A program made the position numbers and the translations under genes. The notes beneath the pieces are model-generated. The model saw nothing but the letters and a program-made list of their open reading frames with translations. It was not told where the DNA came from and made no database searches. From Thermoplasmata archaeon (GTDB taxonomy: Archaea; Thermoplasmatota; Thermoplasmata; UBA10834): 6,209 nucleotides of DNA. The stretch is taken from NCBI GenBank assembly GCA_022865445.1, contig JALHSX010000254.1, positions 1 to 6,209 of the forward strand, in the 5' to 3' direction. Shown piece after piece: positions 1 to 5,221 of this stretch (positions within the stretch are counted from its first letter, which is position 1; each line of letters starts with the position of its first letter).

Positions 1-1271
1 CGATGTCCGGCATAAACATGGGCTACTATGTCACGTGTATCTTGGCAGCCATCTTCTTCTATGTCGCAACCAAGTACATGCTGGGCGACCAGTACCTGTA
101 CTTCTTCGGAGCAGGCTTGATTGGCATAGCGCTGAGCATAGTCATAGTGTACATCACTCAATACTACACATCGGGCAGCTGGAGACCAGTACGTGAGATC
201 GCCCAGGCTTCCACTACAGGGCCGGCAACCAACATCATAACTGGGTTGTCAATTGCGATGGAGACAACTGCTCTGCCTGTACTTGCGATCATATTCGCGT
301 TGCTCGGAGCATTCGGCTTGGGCCAAATGGCGGGCAACCAAATCGACGGTTCGATTGTCAACGGCGTCGTCGTGGACCTGACAGCCACTGACAAACTGAT
401 CTTCGGATTCTACGGAACTGCCGTCGCTACGATGGGCATGCTCGCAACCTGCGCATTCATACTGGCGACCGACACGTTCGGCCCAATAACCGACAACGCT
501 GGCGGCATCATTGAGATGTCGAACCAGCCTGAAGAGATCAGACGCAGAACTGATAAGTTGGACGCGTGCGGCAATACAACCAAGGCCTTGACCAAGGGAT
601 ATGCGATGGGCAGTGCTGCCTTGGCCGCGTTCCTGCTGTTCGGCGCCTACTTCGAGAGGGTTTCGGCCAAGACGGGTCAGACGTTGGCGGAATCGTTCAA
701 GGTGGACATCGCGCAACCAGATGTGTTCGTCGGCGGCCTACTCGGTGCGATGCTCGTCTTCTTGTTCGCGTCACTCGCGATAAGGGCCGTTGGAAAGGCT
801 GCTCACGCGATGATCAACGAGGTCAGGAGACAGTTCAAGGCCGACCCGGGCATCATGGAGAGGACTTCGAAGCCAGACTACGCGAAGTGCGTCGACATTG
901 CCACGAAGGGTGCCCTGAGGGCCATGGTGCTTCCGGCGCTGCTTCCCGTGCTCGTCCCAGTTACTTTCGGCATAGTCATGAACATGGCCGGCTACAACGC
1001 CCCACAGGCTGTTGGCGCGCTGCTCATGATCGGTACGATAACGGGCATAATGGTCGCGAATATGTTCAACAACGGCGGGGGCGCGTGGGATAACGGCAAG
1101 AAGTACATCGAGGCCGGGAACCTCGGCGGCAAGAAATCCCCTGCCCACGCGGCTGCAGTCGTAGGCGACACGGTTGGTGACCCGTTGAAGGACACCGCAG
1201 GGCCGTCGATACACGTGCTCGTCAAGTTGCTGGCGACAGTGACGCTCGTATTCGTCGGTCTGTTCGTCTAG
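1..1271 (+). CDS. hppA: Membrane-bound proton-translocating pyrophosphatase, K+-independent type (partial, N-terminus missing)
   Basis: Integral membrane pump that hydrolyses cytoplasmic pyrophosphate and exports H+. The reading frame is open at the left edge. The 422 visible residues (counted from the ATG at position 3, which is an internal Met) compare with about 670-800 for the family, so roughly 250 or more N-terminal residues, including the first pyrophosphate-binding DVGADLVGKVE-type motif, lie off window. Seen here: RPVREIAQAS at 61-70, the DTFGPITDNAGGI block at about 157-169, GNTTKALTKGYAMGSA at 190-205, and GDTVGDPLKDTAGPS at 388-402 near the C-terminus. The last two are hallmark M-PPase signatures with metal- and phosphate-binding Asp/Lys residues. 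Several long hydrophobic stretches are transmembrane helices. Lys194 and Thr197 in GNTTKALT mark the K+-independent subfamily (K+-dependent enzymes have Ala and Gly/Ala there); that subfamily is known to pump H+. The gene ends in TAG and is followed by an 87-base gap with a promoter, so it is not co-transcribed by necessity with rpo7. Confidence 0.96.
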   Translation, partial: MSGINMGYYVTCILAAIFFYVATKYMLGDQYLYFFGAGLIGIALSIVIVYITQYYTSGSWRPVREIAQASTTGPATNIITGLSIAMETTALPVLAIIFALLGAFGLGQMAGNQIDGSIVNGVVVDLTATDKLIFGFYGTAVATMGMLATCAFILATDTFGPITDNAGGIIEMSNQPEEIRRRTDKLDACGNTTKALTKGYAMGSAALAAFLLFGAYFERVSAKTGQTLAESFKVDIAQPDVFVGGLLGAMLVFLFASLAIRAVGKAAHAMINEVRRQFKADPGIMERTSKPDYAKCVDIATKGALRAMVLPALLPVLVPVTFGIVMNMAGYNAPQAVGALLMIGTITGIMVANMFNNGGGAWDNGKKYIEAGNLGGKKSPAHAAAVVGDTVGDPLKDTAGPSIHVLVKLLATVTLVFVGLFV

Positions 1272-1291
1272 ATGCGAGGAAGCTGACCATC

Positions 1292-1308
1292 GGTAAACCA
1301 TATATATG
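1292..1308 (+). promoter_or_regulatory. Archaeal TATA-like box for the rpo7 operon
   Basis: The only AT-rich run in the hppA-rpo7 gap is ATATATAT at 1300-1307, preceded by a purine-containing stretch (GGTAAA at 1292-1297) that could serve as a BRE. Archaeal transcription usually starts about 24-27 bases downstream of the box, which would put the start near 1327-1333 and give a leader of about 30 bases before the rpo7 ATG at 1359. The placement fits TBP/TFB-dependent initiation for the whole five-gene operon. It is inferred from position and composition only. Confidence 0.6.
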
Positions 1309-1312
1309 ACCA

Positions 1313-1330
1313 CGGGCATCGAGAAGCCCG
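1313..1330 (+). other. Short hairpin between hppA and rpo7
   Basis: CGGGC at 1313-1317 pairs with GCCCG at 1326-1330 around an 8-base loop. It lies just downstream of the TATA-like box, about where transcription of rpo7 should begin. It could end the hppA transcript, since a few T residues follow at 1338-1340, but there is no strong T-tract. It could equally be chance in GC-rich DNA. Confidence 0.25.
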
Positions 1331-1358
1331 CGAGTCATTTCATTAGAGGACTGTCTAG

Positions 1359-1928
1359 ATGTACGTGATAGCATCCAAGGAAGATGTCGTCAGGATACCC
1401 CCCAACCTGCTGGGCGAGGATTTCTACAAGCTCGCCATCAGGCTGACTCAGGAATCCTTCCAGAACCGGGTCGAGGGCGACGGCAGCTACACCGTGCTTG
1501 TCAGGAACATCGAACCCCAGGGCGGCGGAAGGATAATCCACGGCGATGGGGCGGTCTATCAGAAGGTCAAATTCGAGACGCTCATGTTCAGGCCCGTGCT
1601 GCATGAGGTAGTCGAGGGCAGCATCTGCGAGGTGCTCAAGTTCGGGGCGTTCGTGAGGTTCGGCCCGCTCGACGGCCTGTTGCACATCAGCCAGATCATG
1701 GACGACAGGATCGATGTCGATGTCGACGGGCACAGGCTCGTGGGCAAGGACACGAAACGCGAGCTCAGGCTCGGGGACAGCGTCCGCGCAAGGATAGTCT
1801 CACTCAGCATCAACGAGAGGAGTCCGAGGGAGAGCAAGATCGGCCTCACCATGCGCCAGCCAGGCCTCGGCAAACTCGAATGGATCGAGGAAGACCGCAA
1901 GAAGCGCGAGGAGAAGGGTAAAGGATGA
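1359..1928 (+). CDS. rpo7: DNA-directed RNA polymerase subunit Rpo7 (RpoE', E')
   Basis: Rpo7 is the larger subunit of the archaeal RNA polymerase stalk, the counterpart of eukaryotic Rpb7. With Rpo4 it helps open the promoter, binds emerging RNA and affects processivity and termination. The 189-residue length is normal. Residues 1-80 form the N-terminal tip domain that docks on the polymerase core (start MYVIASKEDVVRIPPNLLG). Residues 82-166 form an S1/OB RNA-binding domain with the typical KFGAFVRFGPLDGLLHIS segment at 94-111. The ending IGLTMRQPGLGKLEWIEED at 161-179 is characteristic of archaeal Rpo7 and is followed by a charged tail. The ATG at 1359 has a GAGG element at 1346-1349. It is the first gene of the operon and its TGA overlaps the spt4 ATG as ATGA. 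Its partner Rpo4 is not in the window. Confidence 0.97.
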   Translation: MYVIASKEDVVRIPPNLLGEDFYKLAIRLTQESFQNRVEGDGSYTVLVRNIEPQGGGRIIHGDGAVYQKVKFETLMFRPVLHEVVEGSICEVLKFGAFVRFGPLDGLLHISQIMDDRIDVDVDGHRLVGKDTKRELRLGDSVRARIVSLSINERSPRESKIGLTMRQPGLGKLEWIEEDRKKREEKGKG

Positions 1929-2110
1929 AGATCGAAAGGGCCTGCAAGAAGTGCTCCGTCATCACCGAGGAGGACAAATGCCCTCTCTGTGGCGGGGATA
2001 CCTCGAAGGAGTGGCAGGGATATGTCGTGATCCTCGACCACATGAAGAGCGAGATCGCGAGGAGAATGGGCATACATGTCAACGGCAAGTTCGCCCTCAG
2101 GGTTCGATGA
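1925..2110 (+). CDS. spt4: Transcription elongation factor Spt4 (RpoE'')
   Basis: Small zinc-finger protein that pairs with the NGN domain of Spt5; the Spt4/5 complex bridges the RNA polymerase clamp and makes elongation processive. The product has 61 residues, the usual size. A four-cysteine zinc site is visible: Cys7 and Cys10 (CKKC), then Cys19 and Cys22 (CPLC). After it comes the conserved core WQGYVVILDHMKSEIARRMG at 30-49, and the typical basic end GKFALRVR. The start ATG sits in an ATGA overlap with the rpo7 stop, with GAGGAG at 1908-1913, so translation is probably coupled. The 3' end overlaps the next gene by 35 bases in a different frame. Spt5 (NusG) is not in the window. Confidence 0.95.
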   Translation: MKIERACKKCSVITEEDKCPLCGGDTSKEWQGYVVILDHMKSEIARRMGIHVNGKFALRVR

Positions 2111-2624
2111 TTCGTTCCCGGAGAAGGACCTGGAGCTCCCGGAGGAACTGAGGGAGGAGCTCGGAAGGCCCATAGGAAAGCTCGTGTCCGCATGGTCCCT
2201 CAGGAAGCAGATAGAAGGCAGCCCACGCGTCATAGCGGTGGGAGATGTCGTCACCATCACGCTCCTTCAGATGAGGCTTGAGCCGGACGTCGCCGTCTTC
2301 GACTACAAGACCCAGAGGTCCGAGGACTACAAGGCCAAGGAGCGGATCTCCAAGATGAGCGGGAGACTCGTGAGGGTCGACAACCCGCCGGCAAAGATCA
2401 CGCGCGCGCTCTGGCGCGCGGTCAGGGACGCGGCGCGGGCGAAGGAGAGGATAAAGATCGAGGTCCAGGGAGAAGAGGACCTCGCGGCGCTGGTGGCTAT
2501 AGCCACTGCGCCTGATGGAGCTCATGTCATATACGGCCTGCCCAAGAGAGGCATGATGGTGGTCCTTGTGGACAAGGACACTAGGTCTCTGGCGGCCGCT
2601 GCGATAAAACGGATGGCAAGGTGA
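2076..2624 (+). CDS. GTP-dependent dephospho-CoA kinase (former DUF359)
   Basis: Catalyses the last step of archaeal coenzyme A synthesis, phosphorylating the 3'-hydroxyl of dephospho-CoA with GTP; it is unrelated to bacterial CoaE. The family function was established with the Thermococcus kodakarensis enzyme. The 182 residues carry the family motifs in order: GRPIGKL at 30-36, VGDVVT at 55-60, Pro70-Asp71, FDYKTQR at 75-81, NPPAKIT at 103-109, GEEDLAAL at 132-139, and AP.GAHVIYGLP.RG at 145-159. ATG 2076 is the only ATG, GTG or TTG start upstream of the conserved core in this frame, and GAGGAG at 2059-2064 precedes it with 11-base spacing. It therefore begins inside spt4 (35-base overlap), adding a non-conserved N-terminal leader of about 18 residues. 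An ATG at 2107 is in the wrong frame and stops after 14 codons. The gene lies between spt4 and ribosomal genes, as in other euryarchaea. Confidence 0.92.
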   Translation: MSTASSPSGFDDSFPEKDLELPEELREELGRPIGKLVSAWSLRKQIEGSPRVIAVGDVVTITLLQMRLEPDVAVFDYKTQRSEDYKAKERISKMSGRLVRVDNPPAKITRALWRAVRDAARAKERIKIEVQGEEDLAALVAIATAPDGAHVIYGLPKRGMMVVLVDKDTRSLAAAAIKRMAR

Positions 2625-2628
2625 AGCT

Positions 2629-3099
2629 ATGGAAATCGAGATAGTCTCGAAGAAGGAGAACGAACTGCTGGACAGGACTGAGGTCAATTTCAGGGCCATG
2701 CACCCGATGGAAGGCACCCCGCAGAGGGAAGCCGTTCGGGAAAAGCTGGCCACGATGATGAAAGCCCCCAAAGACCGCGTCATCGTCGACTCCATGGACT
2801 CCGAATTCGGCAAGATGGAGACGGTCGGCTACGCGAAGGTCTACAAGACCAAGGAAGCCGCGATGAAGTTCGAGCGGGAGTATGTGCTGGTCCGCAACAA
2901 GCTGAAGGAGAAGGCCAAGGTCGAGAAGAAGGCTGCGGCGACACCCCCGCCTCAAAAGCCAGCTGTAGCCGCGCCGGCGAAGTCCGCTGAGAAGACACCC
3001 GAGAAGCCGGCCGAGAAACCGGCTGAGAAACACGCCGAGAAGCACGGCGAGAAACACGCAGAGAAACCGGCTGAGAAGCACGCGGAGAAGAAGGCCTAG
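2629..3099 (+). CDS. rps24e: 30S ribosomal protein S24e with a long Glu/Lys-rich C-terminal tail
   Basis: Archaeal/eukaryotic-type small-subunit ribosomal protein. Residues 1-98 are the S24e domain: the start MEIEIVSKKENELLDRTEV, the HPMEGTPQREAVREKLA segment at 25-41, VIVDSMDSEFG at 51-61, and GYAKVYKTKEAAMKFE at 67-82. Archaeal S24e proteins are commonly about 100 residues. This one has 156, because residues 99-156 form a low-complexity extension: an Ala/Pro linker, then nine Glu-Lys pairs spaced exactly four residues apart (121 to 154) with Pro-Ala or His-Ala between them. The extension is probably disordered or helical and solvent-exposed; its role is unknown. The ATG lies 4 bases after the kinase stop, with AAGGTGA at 2618-2624 as ribosome-binding site overlapping that stop, so translation is coupled. 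Confidence 0.95.
   Translation: MEIEIVSKKENELLDRTEVNFRAMHPMEGTPQREAVREKLATMMKAPKDRVIVDSMDSEFGKMETVGYAKVYKTKEAAMKFEREYVLVRNKLKEKAKVEKKAAATPPPQKPAVAAPAKSAEKTPEKPAEKPAEKHAEKHGEKHAEKPAEKHAEKKA
2989..3090 (+). repeat. 12-bp tandem coding repeat in the rps24e tail
   Basis: Eight full periods of 12 bases plus a final half encode Glu-Lys followed by Pro-Ala, His-Ala, His-Gly or Thr-Pro. The nine GAG/GAA-AAG/AAA pairs start at codons 121, 125, 129, 133, 137, 141, 145, 149 and 153. Copies differ at third positions (GAGAAG versus GAGAAA, GCC versus GCT versus GCA/GCG), so the protein pattern is better kept than the DNA. This suggests an old, selected repeat rather than a fresh slippage product. Copy number could vary between strains. 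Confidence 0.85.
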
Positions 3100-3120
3100 A
3101 TATCGGGAAGGTGACGATCA

Positions 3121-3309
3121 ATGGCTGACAAGGAAAAGAAGGCAAAGGCCCCGAGGATCGCGAAAAAGGACTACTTCAAGTTGGAAGGCGGAAAGCTCAC
3201 GAGGACCAGGAAGCATTGCCCGAAATGTGGCCCTGGAGTCTTCATGGCTGACCATGCCAACAGGGTCTCGTGCGGCAAGTGCGGATACACGGAATTCAAG
3301 AAGAAGTAG
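3121..3309 (+). CDS. rps27ae: 30S ribosomal protein S27Ae
   Basis: Small zinc-ribbon protein of the archaeal 30S subunit, homologous to the ribosomal half of the eukaryotic ubiquitin-S27a fusion; no ubiquitin domain is fused here. The 62-residue product has a basic N-terminus (residues 1-20) and the family core YFKLEGGKLTRTRKHCPKCG at 18-37. The zinc site is Cys33, Cys36, Cys51 and Cys54 (CPKC and CGKC), and the protein ends in EFKKK. The ATG at 3121 follows GGAAGGTGA at 3106-3114 with 6-base spacing. It is the last gene of the operon. In many euryarchaea kae1/bud32 follows, but here a convergent oppF begins 25 bases later. Confidence 0.96.
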   Translation: MADKEKKAKAPRIAKKDYFKLEGGKLTRTRKHCPKCGPGVFMADHANRVSCGKCGYTEFKKK

Positions 3310-3334
3310 ACCACTCGATCCGGCAACGACGCGC

Positions 3335-5221
3335 CTACTGGGTCTCGATGTCGCATGCGCTCTTGGTACACAGGCGGCATGCTACTAGATGGCTGTTGCC
3401 AATGTCCACCAAATCTGGCTCTGAGGATTTCTTGAGTTTCATTGCCACTGAATCCTCTGGTCCCTTTGCTGACTTGATGGCAATCCCTGAGACTGCTTTG
3501 TCGATCCAATCGTTCTTCTTGATGGACCCACTGAAGTAGCTCTTCAACTCTGATGCGAGGTTGTCCCAGTTGTCGTCTGGCCCGAGCACCTTGAGGGTCA
3601 CACCGTTCCTTGTTGCTTTGACTGAGAGGAGCATGTTGTAGAATTTGGAGGAGCGGTCAGATTCGAAGGCGTCTTCGATTCTCTTCGCCAACTCCACAGC
3701 TGTTTTCTTGACAGGCATCTTGCCCTCACGGAACTTGACCTCGATTCTCCCGCTTTCGATTTTCCTGATATCAGACAAGGCCTTGAGCTCCGGATTCGTT
3801 GTCTTTCGGAGGCGTTTGACGAAGTTGGTGACAAACTCGACAGCACTATCGGTTTTGCCCTGTCCCGCTTCAATGATGACCTTTTCGCCATCCAATTCCG
3901 CGTTGGCGATCAACCCGAATAGTGGATTGCCTCTCTCCCGGTACTCAACCTGAGGGTTGAGGAGGTTTAGGAACTGCTTTGCCAATAGGTCAGCGGGTAT
4001 CCGTCCACTCCTGCATCTGACCAAGATATGCTTGTTGCCCGAGATCCGGTCAACAGCGACCAGAGCGTCGAGCATCGGTACGGTCTTCCTGAGTTCCGAA
4101 GTCCATGACTGCAACCATTCCTTCACGACATCCGGTTTTGACCCTGTCTTGAGGTCTGCAATTGCTGCGAAAGGCTCCTGCCGCAACTTCTCGATGTGCT
4201 TTGCCATCGGATGCTTCGGATCCAGCATCTTCTCATGCTCAATCATGAAAGGCACTAGGTCTCTGCCCTCCCAACCACAATCCCCGAACGCCAGCGAGCA
4301 CCTCGGGTGGAATCTGCATCCGTTCGGCGGATTGATAGGGCTCGGCACTTCGCCCTCGATGCCCTTTCTCTCCTTCCTTAGTTTAGGATCTGGGATGGGA
4401 ATTGACGCTATCAGCGCCTGAGTATAGGGATGCTTGGCGTTGTTCAAGAACTCCATGACGGGCGCCAGCTCGATTATCTTGCCCAGATACATGACTGCGA
4501 TCCGGTCGCTCATATGCGCGACGACCGACAGGTCATGGGAGATGAATAGGTATGTGAGACCGAACTTGCCCTGTAACCTCTTCAGGAGGTTGAGGACTTG
4601 AGCCTGGACGGAGACATCAAGTGCAGAAGTGGGTTCGTCGAGGACCACGAAATCGGGCTCCAATGCAAGCGCTCTGGCAAGGGCGATTCGCTGCTTCTGT
4701 CCCCCGCTGAACTCGTGCGGAAGTCTGCTCATGTGGTCATCCGATAACCCGACCTGCTCGATTAACTGGTGGATCCTCTCTCTCTGCGCGAATTTGACGT
4801 TCTTTGAGATCGATTCGGGCGGGCCGTGGATGGCGAACCCTTCTCCGACTATCCTCTCCACAGTCATCCTTGGGTCGAGACTTGAATATGGGTCTTGGAA
4901 GACTATCTGCATCTGCTTTCTGATCCCTCTCAGCTGGGCAGGCGGGATGCTCAAGATGTCCTTCCCGTCGAAGACTATCTTCCCACCGGACGGTTCGACG
5001 AGCCTGAGGACTGCGCGCCCGAAAGTCGTCTTTCCACAGCCAGATTCGCCCACGAGCCCGAGCGTTTACCCCTTTCGGATCGATAAGGTCACCCCGTCGA
5101 CCGCATGGACATAGGCAACAGTCTTGCCGAAGACACCCTTCTTGATGGGGAAGAGCTTCTGGATGTTCTCGGTGAAGATGATAGGGCCAGTGTCCGGACT
5201 CTCGGAAGGGCCGTCAGGCAT
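3335..5221 (-). CDS. oppF: Oligopeptide/dipeptide ABC transporter ATPase OppF/DppF, with large C-terminal insertion and an internal TAA
   Basis: One of two cytoplasmic ATPases energising a peptide importer. Reading from ATG 5221, the frame has 628 codons apart from one TAA at codon 52. Codons 1-51 encode the expected OppF N-terminus (TENIQKLFPIKKGVFGK, then VHAVDGVTLSIRKG), and the frame resumes with TLGLVGESGCGKTT (Walker A, 53-66). Then come the Q-loop QIVFQDPYSSLDP (Gln109), signature FSGGQKQR (171-178), Walker B VVLDEPTSALD (192-202), H-loop His229, and HPYTQAL (264-270). The small C-terminal domain starts with GCRFHPRC (Cys302, Cys308) and Cys315 but resumes only at EPDLVDIGNSHLVAC (Cys615); about 280 extra residues sit between. 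Typical OppF is about 320-340 residues. ATG 5221 is chosen because GGAGGTGA precedes it by 8 bases and it overlaps the oppD end. GTG 5053, immediately inside Walker A, avoids the TAA but would delete strand 1 and has no ribosome-binding site. All catalytic motifs are intact, so error or very recent inactivation is more likely than an old pseudogene. Confidence 0.88.
3422..4270 (-). other. Insertion of about 280 residues inside the OppF C-terminal domain
   Basis: Codons about 318-600 of oppF. In ordinary OppF/DppD-like proteins only a few residues separate the third cysteine of the C-terminal domain from the Pro-x-Leu...HxVAC ending; here the segment from GWEGRDLVPFMIEHEKMLDP to KKSS intervenes. 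No ATPase motif, transmembrane segment or known catalytic motif is apparent. The sequence alternates short beta-like stretches and amphipathic helices and reads as four to five related units (about codons 382-424, 432-474, 477-519, 526-565 and 574-596). GC content looks lower than in the ATPase core: 28/60 at 3421-3480 and 30/60 at 3601-3660, against 36/60 at 4681-4740. Function unknown. It may be shared by a lineage of archaeal OppF proteins. Confidence 0.8.
5066..5068 (-). other. In-frame TAA stop at codon 52 of oppF
   Basis: The minus strand reads CGA AAG GGG TAA ACG CTC GGG, where the family has Arg-Lys-Gly-Glu-Thr-Leu-Gly. A single G-to-T change of a GAA Glu codon explains it. Flanking codons on both sides match OppF and stay in one frame, so there is no indel. 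TAA is not the pyrrolysine codon (TAG) and I see no recoding signal. It is either a sequencing/assembly error or a real nonsense mutation. Confidence 0.9.

Noticed and set aside
566..1093. Plus-strand frame of 175 codons within hppA
   Set aside because: Arg/Gly-rich shadow of the hppA frame with no family resemblance.
2107..2151. ATG at 2107 in an ATGA overlap with the spt4 stop as kinase start
   Set aside because: It is out of frame with the kinase and terminates after 14 codons.
2097..2813. Minus-strand open frame of 238 codons opposite the kinase and rps24e, and similar long antisense frames opposite hppA and rpo7
   Set aside because: They lie over clearly recognisable plus-strand genes, have no recognisable motifs, and are expected in GC-rich coding DNA.
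2989..3090. CRISPR-like or non-coding satellite array
   Set aside because: The 12-base period is in frame, has no spacers, and encodes the S24e tail.
3310..3334. Terminator in the convergent gap between rps27ae and oppF
   Set aside because: Only 25 bases, with no T-tract on the plus strand and no clear hairpin; the pyrimidine-rich run seen on the minus strand is just the reverse of the rps27ae Lys codons.
3957..4421. Plus-strand frames opposite oppF (also 3645-3953 and 4629-5114)
   Set aside because: The minus strand encodes continuous OppF sequence here; the plus-strand translations show no motifs.
5051..5053. GTG as the oppF start codon
   Set aside because: It would begin at the Val of the Walker A motif, removing the first strands of the ATPase fold, and no ribosome-binding site precedes it; the good site is before ATG 5221.
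5066..5068. Stop-codon recoding (pyrrolysine or selenocysteine) at the oppF internal stop
   Set aside because: The codon is TAA; pyrrolysine uses TAG and selenocysteine TGA, and the family residue here is an ordinary Glu.
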